From NCBI GenBank assembly GCA_965657085.1, contig CBFHND010000016.1:1-64000 (forward strand): a stretch of DNA of 64,000 bases, given 5' to 3'. The notes below the pieces were generated by a model. It did no database searches. It worked only from the letters and a program-made list of their open reading frames with translations, and was not told the DNA's origin. This stretch comes from CBFHND01 sp965657085 (GTDB lineage: Bacteria > Pseudomonadota > Alphaproteobacteria > Rhodobacterales > Rhodobacteraceae). This document shows, piece by piece, positions 1-8,409 of this stretch (position 1 is its first letter; the number at the start of each line of letters is the position of its first letter). A program made the position numbers and the translations under genes.

Positions 1-1062
1 TTTCTGGACGATATGGCCGCCGTGGGCGCGCTGGAACCCAATGCGATGCCGCGCGCCACGGCCTACATCCCGCAGATGGTGGCGATGATCGAAGGGTTGA
101 TCGCGGACGGATATGCCTATGCCAAGGACGGTCACGTGCTGTTCCGGGTGCGCAAATATGCAGAGTACGGCAAGCTGTCGGGCCGGTCGGTTGACGACAT
201 GATCGCGGGCGCGCGGGTCGAGGTCGCACCCTACAAGGAAGACCCGATGGATTTCGTGCTGTGGAAACCATCAGGCGACGATCTGCCCGGTTGGGACAGC
301 CCATGGGGCCGGGGGCGTCCGGGCTGGCACATTGAATGTTCCGCCATGGCTTATGATCTGTTGGGGGCGGAGTTCGACATTCACGGCGGCGGCAACGATT
401 TGACCTTTCCCCACCATGAGAACGAGATCGCGCAGTCGCGGTGCGCGGGCCACGGGTTTGCACGCTACTGGATGCACAACGAGATGTTGCAGGTGGAGGG
501 CAAGAAGATGTCCAAGTCCCTGGGCAATTTCTTTACCGTGCGTGATTTGTTGGACCAAGGCGTGCCGGGCGAGGTGATCCGCTTCGTGATGCTGAGCACG
601 CATTACCGCAAGCCGATGGACTGGACAGAGAAGAAGCGGGCGGAGGCGGAAGCGACTTTGCGCAAGTGGTATGCGCAGGCTGCGATCCCAGATGAGGTTG
701 GCACGCCGCTGTCAATTGTCGAAGCGCTTGCCGACGATCTGAACACCGCCAATGCCCTCACCGAAATGCACCGTTTTTCGCAATCTGGTGAAGATGCAAA
801 GCTCAAATCGTCGCTTCAGTTTTTGGGCTTTCTTGAAGCGACGTTGCCGGAATGGGCGAAAACGATTGATGTCGATCTTTCTGACTATGCGACTGCGCTT
901 CTTGGCGCGCGTACCACAGCAATGGAAACGAAAGACTTTGCTGCTGTGGACACGATCAAATCGATGCTTGTCGCCGCAGGCGTCGAAGTGCGCATGACCA
1001 AGGAAACGGTGGACCTTGTGCCGGGGCCTGATTTCGACCCATCGAAGCTGGAGGGGCTGTGA
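1..1062 (+). CDS. cysS: Cysteinyl-tRNA synthetase, 3' part (5' end outside window)
   Basis: Charges tRNA-Cys with cysteine in the cytoplasm. The frame is open from base 1, so the N-terminal part of the Rossmann fold with the HIGH motif lies upstream of the window. Visible are the GWHIECSAM segment, the HGGGNDLTFPHHENE zinc/substrate region and the KMSKS loop (bases 505-519, MSKSLGNFF), followed by the helical DALR-type anticodon-binding region. The stop is TGA at 1060-1062. The methionine at base 13 is internal and should not be taken as the start. The KMSKS and FPHHENE signatures make the family call secure. Confidence 0.96.
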   Translation, partial: FLDDMAAVGALEPNAMPRATAYIPQMVAMIEGLIADGYAYAKDGHVLFRVRKYAEYGKLSGRSVDDMIAGARVEVAPYKEDPMDFVLWKPSGDDLPGWDSPWGRGRPGWHIECSAMAYDLLGAEFDIHGGGNDLTFPHHENEIAQSRCAGHGFARYWMHNEMLQVEGKKMSKSLGNFFTVRDLLDQGVPGEVIRFVMLSTHYRKPMDWTEKKRAEAEATLRKWYAQAAIPDEVGTPLSIVEALADDLNTANALTEMHRFSQSGEDAKLKSSLQFLGFLEATLPEWAKTIDVDLSDYATALLGARTTAMETKDFAAVDTIKSMLVAAGVEVRMTKETVDLVPGPDFDPSKLEGL

Positions 1063-1091
1063 TGTTGCTGGGCAATAAGTGTAAACGATCC

Positions 1092-1169
1092 GCCCGGCGG
1101 TACGCCGGGCAGCCCCCGACCGCCCCCATGGGCGGGGGCTTCACCCCCGCCCGCGGCCGGGGGCTGCCC
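1092..1169. repeat. GC-rich nested inverted repeats between cysS and cimA
   Basis: A perfect 8-bp stem with a 3-nt loop (1092-1099/1103-1110) is followed by a perfect 12-bp stem (1107-1118 with 1158-1169). The 12-bp stem encloses two mutually exclusive hairpins: 1122-1127/1134-1139 and 1132-1138/1144-1150. The first and second elements also overlap by four bases. There is no T-tract, so it is not a classical intrinsic terminator. It ends 50 bases before the cimA start and could be a leader or attenuator-like structure, a transcription barrier, or a dispersed palindromic repeat. Confidence 0.7.
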
Positions 1170-1219
1170 TCAACGCCATGCGTCTTTGGTGCAACTCAAT
1201 ATCGGGCGGAGGCCAGCCG

Positions 1220-2839
1220 ATGATCCGCGAACGCCTCTACCTCTTCGACACCACCCTGCGCGACGGGCAGCAAACCCAAGGCGTGCAATTCTCGACCGAG
1301 GAAAAGCAGCAGATCGCCCGCGCCCTCGACGCGCTGGGCGTGGACCATATCGAAGGCGGCTGGCCCGGGGCCAACCCCACCGACAGCGCCTTTTTCGACG
1401 CCGCACCCCAGACCCGCGCCACCATGACTGCCTTCGGCATGACCAAGCGCAACGGCATGTCGGCGGAAAACGACGATGTGCTGGCCGCGGTGCTGAACGC
1501 AGGCACACCTGCCGTGTGCCTCGTGGGCAAGACCCATGATTTCCACGTCGAAACGGCGCTGGGCATCACACAGGCGGAAAACACCGACAACATCGCCAAA
1601 TCCATCGCCCATCTGGTGGCGCAGGGGCGCGAGGCCATCTTTGACGCCGAACACTTCTTTGACGGCTACAAATCCAACCCGGACTACGCGCTTGAGGCGA
1701 TCCGCGCCGCCTACGATGCAGGCGCACGGTGGATCGCGCTCTGCGACACCAACGGTGGCACCTTGCCTGCCGATGTGGGCCGCATCACCGCCGAGGTCAT
1801 CGCGGCGGGCATTCCGGGCGACCATCTGGCGATCCACACCCACAACGACACCGAAAACGCGGTGGCCTGTTCGCTGGCCGCAGTGGACGCGGGCGCGCGC
1901 CAAATTCAAGGCACGCTGAATGGGCTGGGCGAACGCTGTGGCAACGCCAATCTCACGACGCTGATCCCGATCCTGAAGCTGAAAGAACCCTATGCCAGCC
2001 AGTTTGAAACCGGGGTCACGGATGCAGCACTTGCAGGGCTGACCCGCACCAGCCGGATGCTTGATGAAATCCTGAACCGGGTGCCGATGAAACAGGCCGC
2101 TTTCGTCGGTTCCAGCGCCTTTGCGCACAAGGCAGGGTTACATGCCAGTGCGATCGCCAAGGACCCGACGACCTATGAACACATCGACCCCGCTACGGTC
2201 GGCAATGCACGCATCATTCCAATGTCCAACCAGGCCGGGCAATCCAACCTGCGCGAACGGCTGACCGGCATGGGGCTGAACGTGGAAAAGGGTGATCCGG
2301 CCCTTGTCCGCATCCTCGATCGGATCAAGGCGCGCGAAGCCGAAGGCTACAGCTACGACACGGCCCAGGCGAGCTTTGAGTTGTTGGCACGTGACGAACT
2401 GGGGCAGATGCCCGAGCTCTTCGAGGTCAAACGCTACCGGGTGACGGTCGAGCGGCGCAAGAACAAGTACAACCGCATCGTCAGCCTGTCCGAGGCAGTG
2501 GTCGTCGTCAAAGTGGATGGTGAAAAGCGCCTGTCGGTCAGCGAAAGCATGGACGCAGAAGGCTGCGACCGTGGTCCGGTCAATGCGCTGTCCAAGGCGC
2601 TGGCAAAGGACCTTGGTCAATATTCCGCCCACCTCGAAGACATGCGCCTGGTGGATTTCAAGGTCCGCATCACCCAAGGCGGGACCGAGGCCGTGACCCG
2701 CGTGATCATCGACAGCGAGGATGCGCAGGGCCAGCGGTGGTCCACGGTTGGCGTCAGCGCGAACATCGTCGACGCCTCCTTCGAGGCGCTTTGCGATGCG
2801 ATCCGGTGGAAGCTGATCCGGGACCTGAGCAAAAAGTAA
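1220..2839 (+). CDS. cimA: (R)-citramalate synthase
   Basis: Condenses pyruvate with acetyl-CoA to (R)-citramalate, the threonine-independent entry into isoleucine synthesis. The 539-residue protein opens with an HMGL-like TIM barrel: LFDTTLRDGQQTQGVQFS near the N-terminus, the HTHNDTENAVACSLAAVDAG metal-binding stretch, and NGLGERCGN. The C-terminal half is the LeuA-type dimer/allosteric domain. The DTTLRDG(A/Q)Q..GV.FS variant and the length fit the citramalate synthase subfamily rather than 2-isopropylmalate synthase. ATG at 1220 was chosen because GGAGG lies 8-9 bases upstream; an in-frame ATG at 1178 adds residues that do not look like the family. Confidence 0.9.
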   Translation: MIRERLYLFDTTLRDGQQTQGVQFSTEEKQQIARALDALGVDHIEGGWPGANPTDSAFFDAAPQTRATMTAFGMTKRNGMSAENDDVLAAVLNAGTPAVCLVGKTHDFHVETALGITQAENTDNIAKSIAHLVAQGREAIFDAEHFFDGYKSNPDYALEAIRAAYDAGARWIALCDTNGGTLPADVGRITAEVIAAGIPGDHLAIHTHNDTENAVACSLAAVDAGARQIQGTLNGLGERCGNANLTTLIPILKLKEPYASQFETGVTDAALAGLTRTSRMLDEILNRVPMKQAAFVGSSAFAHKAGLHASAIAKDPTTYEHIDPATVGNARIIPMSNQAGQSNLRERLTGMGLNVEKGDPALVRILDRIKAREAEGYSYDTAQASFELLARDELGQMPELFEVKRYRVTVERRKNKYNRIVSLSEAVVVVKVDGEKRLSVSESMDAEGCDRGPVNALSKALAKDLGQYSAHLEDMRLVDFKVRITQGGTEAVTRVIIDSEDAQGQRWSTVGVSANIVDASFEALCDAIRWKLIRDLSKK

Positions 2840-2904
2840 CCTTGATGTTACATTGCGTTCTCAAGTAATCCTTTGCTGTTCGTGACTTACGAGGCGCTGG
2901 TGCA

Positions 2905-3105
2905 GTGACAGGGTTGAAGGTGTCCTTGAAAGCCGTGCGCAGCGCGCAGGGGCTGACTCAGGCCGAACTGGCCACGCGGTGCGGTGTGTCGCGCAAGACC
3001 ATCAATACAATCGAAAACTCGGTCTTCGTGCCGTCCACCCTGCTTGCGCTGAAGATCGCGCAGGAGCTTGAGGTCAGCGTGCACGACCTTTTCGAGCTGG
3101 AATAG
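2905..3105 (+). CDS. Small XRE-family HTH transcriptional regulator
   Basis: A 66-residue DNA-binding protein made of a single Cro/CI-type helix-turn-helix: GLTQAELATRCGVSRKTINTIE forms the two helices (split here across the usual turn), followed by ALKIAQELEVSVHDLFEL. This layout matches the short XRE regulators that often sit beside membrane proteins. The start is GTG at 2905. Its stop is 2 bases before the next ATG, so it is probably co-transcribed and possibly translationally coupled with the downstream hydrolase. Its target is unknown. Confidence 0.85.
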   Translation: MTGLKVSLKAVRSAQGLTQAELATRCGVSRKTINTIENSVFVPSTLLALKIAQELEVSVHDLFELE

Positions 3106-3107
3106 AC

Positions 3108-4085
3108 ATGCTGGCCAAACTTGTCCCCATCGTGGCGCTGAGCCTTGCCATCCCCCTGGCCATTGCGCTTGGCCTGATCCTGTCGCAACGGCCCGTGTCC
3201 ATGGCGGGCAGCGGTGGTCTTGATTTCGCACACAGTCTTCAGGCTGATCTGGATGGTTTGCCGAACACGGTCGCGGTGTCGATGCGCGACGGCCACGCCC
3301 TGCAAGTGCGACGCTACGCGGGTCCCGATGCGGCCCCGCTGGTGGTGCTGGTGCATGGATCGGGCTGGCACGGCATGCAGTTTCGCGGGTTGGCCCAGGC
3401 CTTGCAAACCCATGCCTCGGTGATCGTGCCCGACCTGCGCGGCCATGGGGCTGCACCCGGGCGGCGCGGTGACATCGACTATATCGGGCAGTTCGAGGAT
3501 GATCTGGCCGACCTCATCACAGCCACACGCGCGCCGGGGCAAAAGGTGCTGATGGCGGGCCATTCTTCGGGCGGGGGGCTGGTGGTGCGCATGGCGGGGG
3601 GGCGTCACGCTGCACTGATGGACGGGGCGGTTCTGATGGCGCCTTTCCTGCAGCACGATGCGCCCACGACGCGGCCAAGTTCGGGCGGGTGGGCGCATGT
3701 TCTCGTGCGCCGCATCGCGGGGATTGCGATGCTGAACATGGCGCGCATCCGGGCCTTGAACCACCTGACAATCATCCAGTTCGACATGCCACGCGCGGTT
3801 CTGGACGGCCCGCTGGGCCACACCGCGACCAGGGCCTATTCCTACCGTTTGAACACGTCTTTCGCGCCCCGGCGGGCCTATCTTGAGGATGTCGCCGGCT
3901 TGCCACGCTTTGCACTGATGGTCGGGGCCGAGGACGAAGCCTTTGTCGCGTCGAAATTCGCGCCGCTGATGGGTGACGTGACGGGCAAGGGGCGCTATGT
4001 GGTGGTGCCGGGGCACAGCCACCTGAGCATTGTGGACGCCCCCGAAACCCTGGCCGAGATGAAAGAACTGCTGGATGCACTTTGA
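3108..4085 (+). CDS. Alpha/beta-fold hydrolase with N-terminal membrane anchor
   Basis: A 325-residue hydrolase of the lysophospholipase/serine aminopeptidase type. Residues 4-25 form one hydrophobic segment (signal anchor or signal peptide). The core shows the LVVLVHGSGWHG oxyanion strand, VPDLRGHG, the nucleophile elbow GHSSGG, an acidic GAEDE region, and the C-terminal catalytic His in PGHSHLS. The substrate cannot be read from the sequence; a lipid ester is plausible because the next gene (11-bp overlap) belongs to the squalene/phytoene synthase superfamily. It follows the small HTH gene by 2 bases. Confidence 0.8.
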   Translation: MLAKLVPIVALSLAIPLAIALGLILSQRPVSMAGSGGLDFAHSLQADLDGLPNTVAVSMRDGHALQVRRYAGPDAAPLVVLVHGSGWHGMQFRGLAQALQTHASVIVPDLRGHGAAPGRRGDIDYIGQFEDDLADLITATRAPGQKVLMAGHSSGGGLVVRMAGGRHAALMDGAVLMAPFLQHDAPTTRPSSGGWAHVLVRRIAGIAMLNMARIRALNHLTIIQFDMPRAVLDGPLGHTATRAYSYRLNTSFAPRRAYLEDVAGLPRFALMVGAEDEAFVASKFAPLMGDVTGKGRYVVVPGHSHLSIVDAPETLAEMKELLDAL

Positions 4086-4845
4086 CACCGATGTGACCGC
4101 CTGTGCCGCGCTGGTTGAGCGCGCGGACCCTGTGCGGTTTCGCGCGGTCATGGCGGCCCCGGTCGCGGCACGGCCCATCCTGTTTCCGCTGTATGCCTTC
4201 AACGCTGAGGTGGCGCGCGCACCTTGGGTGACGCAGGAAGCGATGATCGCCGAAATGCGTCTGCAATGGTGGCGCGATGCGCTGGAGGAGATCACCGAAG
4301 CGCGCGATGTGCGCCGCCACGAGGTCACGATACCGCTGGCCCGTGTGATAACGCCCGACGATGCCACGTTGCTGGATGAACTGGTGGCCGCGCGGCGCTG
4401 GGACATCTACCGCGATCCGTTCGAGGATCAGGCGGATATGGAGCGTTACATCAACCAGACGGCAGGGCACCTGATGGTGGTGGCCGCGCGCCGTTTGGGG
4501 CAGGCGGATGAATCCGTGGTGCGCGATGCGGCCTATGCCGCGGGCGTGGCCGCATGGCTGCGCGCCATCCCCGCGTTGGAGGCCGCCAAACGCGTGCCGC
4601 TGGTCGATGGCACGGGGGCAGGGGTGAAGGCACTGGCGCAGGAGGCCCTTGACCGGCTGCACGCGGCACGGGCCAAGCGGGGACATATCGAACGGGCGGC
4701 GGCACCGGCGCTCTGGGGCGTGGCCGGAACAGACACCACCTTGCGCGCGGCCATCCGAAACCCGGCCCGTGTCAGCGCGGGCCAGTTGCCGCAGGCAGAC
4801 GCGCCATTTGCCCGCGTCTGGGCGGCGCTCAGCGGGCGGTGGTGA
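4075..4845 (+). CDS. Squalene/phytoene synthase family protein
   Basis: A 256-residue all-helical protein of the isoprenoid synthase class I fold. FPLYAFNAEVARA and MRLQWWRDALEEI near residues 35-80 are typical of the alphaproteobacterial branch related to mitochondrial NDUFAF6, where the Asp-rich prenyl diphosphate motifs of true phytoene synthases are weakened. Catalysis is therefore uncertain. The ATG at 4075 overlaps the hydrolase by 11 bp, which indicates coupling. No carotenoid genes are adjacent, which argues against a role in pigment synthesis. It ends tail-to-tail with the MFS gene with no spacer. Confidence 0.75.
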   Translation: MHFDTDVTACAALVERADPVRFRAVMAAPVAARPILFPLYAFNAEVARAPWVTQEAMIAEMRLQWWRDALEEITEARDVRRHEVTIPLARVITPDDATLLDELVAARRWDIYRDPFEDQADMERYINQTAGHLMVVAARRLGQADESVVRDAAYAAGVAAWLRAIPALEAAKRVPLVDGTGAGVKALAQEALDRLHAARAKRGHIERAAAPALWGVAGTDTTLRAAIRNPARVSAGQLPQADAPFARVWAALSGRW

Positions 4846-6069
4846 TCAGGCGCGCGCGGTCTGAGGACGCAGCACCAGCCAGATCAGCGATCCTCCGGCC
4901 AGCACCAGAAAGGGGATCATCGCGATATTGACCGCGGCCCAGCCGTCAACAGCACTGCCACCCGAACAGTTCATCAACCCGCCCGATGCGAGCGAGGCCA
5001 GCGTCACGCCGCCAAAGACCAGAAGGTCGTTCAACCCCTGCATCCGGCCACGCTCGTGCGGTTCATGGGCGCCTGCCAGCATGGTGGTGGCACCGATAAA
5101 CCCGAAGTTCCAGCCGATCCCCAGCAGGATCAAAGCCAAGAAGAAGTTGGGCAGGGCCACGCCCTGCAAGGCGACGATGCCCGCCACCCCCAGAATGGCA
5201 ATGCCCAGCCCCATGATCTTTTCCACGCCGAACCGCGCGATCAGGTGGCCGGTAAAGAAGGCAGGGGCGAACATCGCCAGCACGTGGCCGGTGACCACGT
5301 TGGACGCATCGGCCACCGCGAACCCACATCCCACAACCGCCAGCGGTGTCGAGGTCATCACGAGGTTCATCAACGCATAGGACACCATCGCGCAGATCAC
5401 CGCCACCGCGATGCGCGGGGTGGTCAGCAGCTCCCACCGGGTGCGGCCCGCGGGCGACTCGGCGGTGGGTACGGGCGGTTTGGGAATGTCGAGAAACACG
5501 AAGAGCGCCATGCCCAGCACGTTCAGAACCATGGCCGCGATGTAGACCGGGAAATAGCGCATGACCGTGGCATCGGGCGACGTGCCGGACAGGTAGGCCA
5601 CCAATTGCGGGCCGATGATGGCCGACAGGAGGCCCCCGGCCATGACATATGAAATCGCCTTGGGCCGGAACGCGTCCGAGGCCGTGTCGGCGGCGGCAAA
5701 GCGGAAAAAACCCTGCGATGACATGTAGATGCCGGTCAGGTAACTGCCCAGCAGGAAGACCCAGAAACTGCCCAACGTCAGCGCATAGGCACAGACCGCA
5801 GACCCTATCAGCCCACCAAGCGCGCCGATGTAGAAGCCCGTGCGCCGGCCCATCCGCTGCATGATCGTAGACAGCCAGGGTGCTGTGGTCATCGACCCGA
5901 ACACGATCATCGAGATCGGCAAGGTCGCCAAGCAGACATAGGGGCTAAGCTGTTGGCCGGCCAATCCACCGATCACGAAAATCATGGTGATTTGAGAGCC
6001 AAGGAAGGCTTGGGCAGCCACCAGAACGGCCACGTTGCGCTTGGCGCGGGTATCATCGACGTGGGTCAT
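4846..6069 (-). CDS. MFS transporter
   Basis: A 407-residue integral membrane protein with about twelve hydrophobic helices, typical of major facilitator permeases. The helix 2-3 loop contains MQRMGRRTGF, matching the conserved MFS GxxxDRxGRR-type loop. There is no obvious signature for substrate. The ATG at 6069 (MTHVDDT) was chosen since the first membrane helix follows soon after. A start at 6144 would place its initiation codon across the start of the divergent gene. No strong ribosome-binding site supports either start. Convergent with the phytoene synthase-like gene; stops abut. Confidence 0.8.
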   Translation of the reverse strand: MTHVDDTRAKRNVAVLVAAQAFLGSQITMIFVIGGLAGQQLSPYVCLATLPISMIVFGSMTTAPWLSTIMQRMGRRTGFYIGALGGLIGSAVCAYALTLGSFWVFLLGSYLTGIYMSSQGFFRFAAADTASDAFRPKAISYVMAGGLLSAIIGPQLVAYLSGTSPDATVMRYFPVYIAAMVLNVLGMALFVFLDIPKPPVPTAESPAGRTRWELLTTPRIAVAVICAMVSYALMNLVMTSTPLAVVGCGFAVADASNVVTGHVLAMFAPAFFTGHLIARFGVEKIMGLGIAILGVAGIVALQGVALPNFFLALILLGIGWNFGFIGATTMLAGAHEPHERGRMQGLNDLLVFGGVTLASLASGGLMNCSGGSAVDGWAAVNIAMIPFLVLAGGSLIWLVLRPQTARA

Positions 6070-6142
6070 GGGCGATGCGTAACGGGCATCGCAGGTGGCG
6101 GCAAGTGCTTGAAGCTCGGGGGCAGGGCGATAAGGTGGCGAC

Positions 6143-6883
6143 ATGGGGCCGTCGGCGACAAATACACGGGTGCTGGTGCTGGGCGGCGCGGGAGAAACCC
6201 ACGCCGTTCTTCAAGCACTTGGCAACAAGGCTGTTGGCGTGATCTGGACGGGCGTGCGGCCCGAGGGGCCAGCGCCGGACATCCCGGAACTCTATCCCAA
6301 GGACCTTGGTGCCTTGGGTTTCGCGGACATCCTGCGCACTGTGTCAGCCACGCATCTGCTGGATGTCTCGCACGGTTTTGAGGCGGCAATCAGCGCCGAT
6401 GCCGCTGCGGCCTGTGCCGGGCCGGGTGTGCCTTATGCCAACCTGCGCAGACCTGCGTGGCGCGCCGCACCGGGCGATGACTGGCGGGACGTGGCGGACA
6501 TCGACGCTGCGCGCGCGGCCATTGCACCCTATCCGCGTGTCTTTACCAATGTGGGCCGCGCCCTGTTGCCGGGGTTGCGGGGCCATCCCGGGCATCTGCT
6601 GGTGCGCCAGAACACCCGCCATGCCCATTCACCCATGCTGAAAAACGCCAGTTTCGTCTTTGGCAGCCCACCGTTCACGCAGGCCGAGGAAGAGGCTCTG
6701 TTTGCAGAGCTTCGCATCGATGCCGTGCTTTTTCGCAACACCGGCGGAGATGCCAGCGTGTCCAAGGTACATGCCGCGCGCGCCATGGGCCTTCCGATGA
6801 TCATGCTGGCGCGTCCCCCTGCGCCCGAGGGCTTACACCTGTCATCGTTGCAGGATGTCACCGCATGGGCGGACGCCCTGTGA
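6143..6883 (+). CDS. cobK: Precorrin-6A reductase family protein (CobK/CbiJ-like)
   Basis: Members reduce precorrin-6A with NAD(P)H in corrin-ring synthesis. The 246-residue protein starts with VLVLGGAGETHAVLQAL (family GG-E motif), has a variant LLDVSHGFEAA where the family usually has DATHPFA, then VFTNVGRALLPGL, and the C-terminal RNTGGDASVSKVHAARAMG resembling the family KNSGG....K..AA motif. AAGGTGG lies 5 bases before the ATG. No other cobalamin genes are present, and it overlaps the glycosylase gene by 19 bp, so the gene is detached from its pathway. The changed His-Pro motif leaves function slightly open. Confidence 0.75.
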   Translation: MGPSATNTRVLVLGGAGETHAVLQALGNKAVGVIWTGVRPEGPAPDIPELYPKDLGALGFADILRTVSATHLLDVSHGFEAAISADAAAACAGPGVPYANLRRPAWRAAPGDDWRDVADIDAARAAIAPYPRVFTNVGRALLPGLRGHPGHLLVRQNTRHAHSPMLKNASFVFGSPPFTQAEEEALFAELRIDAVLFRNTGGDASVSKVHAARAMGLPMIMLARPPAPEGLHLSSLQDVTAWADAL

Positions 6884-7512
6884 GCGTGGGCCGCATCATC
6901 GAGACGGACGCGGATGTGGCCGAAGGGGCCGCGTGGCTGGCCTCTGTGGATGCGCATCTGGCCCGCGCCTATGCGTTGACCGGGCCTTTGCCGTTGCGGC
7001 GCAGGCCGGACGGCTTTGCGCAATTGTTCAGCGCCATCGTCAGCCAACAGGTCAGCACAGCCTCCGCCGCGGCGATCTGGACGCGGATCGAGGCGGCAGG
7101 GCTGACGACGCCCGGCGCGGTGCGGGCGGCGGGCGACGACGGGCTGCGCGCCGTGGGGCTGAGCCGTCAGAAGATCGCCTATGCCCAGGCGCTGGCCGAG
7201 GCGGGCTTGGATTACGCCGCCCTGCGCGCCCTGCCTGATGCGCAGGTGATCGACAGGCTGGTGGCGGTCAAGGGCATCGGCGTCTGGACCGCCGAGATCT
7301 ACGCCATGTTCTCGCTCGGGCGGGCGGATGTCTTTGCGCCGGGTGATCTGGCCCTGCAAGAGGCCGCGCGGCATCTATACGATCTGCCGGAGCGGCCCAA
7401 GCCCGCCGCCCTGCGCGAGATGGCCACATCGTGGCAGCCATGGCGGTCGGTTGCAGCGCGCCTGCTCTTTGCATACTACCGGGTGGCACAAGGCAGGGAA
7501 GGGATCAGATGA
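6865..7512 (+). CDS. DNA-3-methyladenine glycosylase II, AlkA family
   Basis: Removes alkylated bases from DNA as the first step of base excision repair. The 215-residue HhH-GPD protein has FAQLFSAIVSQQVSTASA, the helix-hairpin-helix LVAVKGIGVWTAEIYAMF and the catalytic-Asp region VFAPGDLALQEA followed by WQPWRSVAARLLF. It lacks the AlkA N-terminal beta domain, as in many bacterial short forms. It starts inside the CobK-like gene (19-bp overlap; a GTG at 6880 is an alternative) and overlaps the following esterase by ATGA, so the three genes form one transcription unit. Confidence 0.88.
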   Translation: MGGRPVSVGRIIETDADVAEGAAWLASVDAHLARAYALTGPLPLRRRPDGFAQLFSAIVSQQVSTASAAAIWTRIEAAGLTTPGAVRAAGDDGLRAVGLSRQKIAYAQALAEAGLDYAALRALPDAQVIDRLVAVKGIGVWTAEIYAMFSLGRADVFAPGDLALQEAARHLYDLPERPKPAALREMATSWQPWRSVAARLLFAYYRVAQGREGIR

Positions 7513-8174
7513 CACGGGTACTTAATGCAGGGCGGCGCGCGCCCAAATCGGGCGATCTGCGCTCCATCGTGGTGTTCCTGCATGGCTATGGCGCCAACGG
7601 GGCCGACCTTTTGGGGCTGGCCGATCCGCTGGCCGATCATCTGCCCGACACGCTGTTCGTGGCCCCCGACGCGCCCGAAACCATCGACGGAATGCCCGGC
7701 GCGTTCCAATGGTTCCCGATCCCCTGGATCGATGGCAGCAGCGAAGAAGAGGCCGAGCGCGGCATGCGCGCGGCGGTCGAGGACCTCAATGCCTTTCTGG
7801 ATGCGCTGATGGTGGACGAGGACGTGTTGCCCGAACAGGTGGTCCTCTTTGGCTTTTCCCAAGGTACGATGATGTCGTTGCACGTGGCTCCGCGCCGCGA
7901 GGATGCGGTGGCGGGGGTCGTTGCGTTTTCGGGCCGTCTGCTCAACCCCGAAGTTCTGGCCGACGAGGTGGTCAGCCGCCCGCCGGTCTTGCTGGTGCAT
8001 GGCGATCAGGACGACGTGGTGCCGCCACAATCGCTGCCGCAGGCCGCCGAGGCGCTGCAAGAGGCGGGATGGCAGGACGTCTATGCCCACGTGATGAAAG
8101 GCACCGGCCACGGCATCGCACCTGATGGTCTGAGCGTTTCGCTGGCCTTCATGCGCGACAAGCTGGGGTTCTAA
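7509..8174 (+). CDS. Carboxylesterase/phospholipase family alpha/beta hydrolase
   Basis: A 221-residue cytoplasmic serine hydrolase of the carboxylesterase-2/YpfH type. Motifs: VVFLHGYGANGADL (oxyanion loop), FVAPDAPE, the nucleophile elbow GFSQGTMM, LLVHGDQDDVVP with the catalytic Asp, and GTGHGIAPDG with the catalytic His. The ATG at 7509 overlaps the glycosylase stop (ATGA) and is preferred over an upstream in-frame ATG at 7431. The natural substrate is unknown; this family generally hydrolyses short-chain esters or lysophospholipids. Confidence 0.85.
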   Translation: MTRVLNAGRRAPKSGDLRSIVVFLHGYGANGADLLGLADPLADHLPDTLFVAPDAPETIDGMPGAFQWFPIPWIDGSSEEEAERGMRAAVEDLNAFLDALMVDEDVLPEQVVLFGFSQGTMMSLHVAPRREDAVAGVVAFSGRLLNPEVLADEVVSRPPVLLVHGDQDDVVPPQSLPQAAEALQEAGWQDVYAHVMKGTGHGIAPDGLSVSLAFMRDKLGF

Positions 8175-8197
8175 GCCTAGCAACCCGGGCTTTTGGT

Positions 8198-8210
8198 GTT
8201 CAAATTGAAC
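8198..8210. promoter_or_regulatory. 13-bp palindrome GTTCAAATTGAAC
   Basis: A perfect inverted repeat with a single central base, located in the 235-nt gap between the esterase and the HNH gene. A near-identical palindrome with one changed base lies at 41098-41110 upstream of the DUF6345-like locus. It could be an operator, but no cognate regulator can be named from the sequence. Confidence 0.35.
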
Positions 8211-8281
8211 CGTCAGTCTGCGGCTGCCGAGGTCTTGCACAGGTACCGTTGAACCGCGTCATTTCCCTGTTACGAAAACCA

Positions 8282-8372
8282 CCTGCGAAACAGGCGACAT
8301 CTTGTGGTTCAACAAGGGCTTGAAACCCTCAAACCACGAGATATAGTCAAGCCATCGGCGGGGTTGTCCCGC
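8282..8372 (+). other. Three consecutive hairpins in the leader of the HNH gene
   Basis: Within the 235-nt untranslated region three stems follow each other: CCTG/CAGG (8282-8294), a long interrupted stem 8301-8309/8332-8340 with inner GGG/CCC pairing and a 7-nt loop, and GCGGG/CCCGC (8358-8372). There is no T-tract after any stem, so they look like RNA structure or protein-binding sites rather than a terminator. The last stem ends 37 bases before the HNH start. No known RNA family was recognised. Confidence 0.45.
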
Positions 8373-8409
8373 TGGACCGGACGCGGAACGGTTGAGGTGC
8401 GAACAGACA

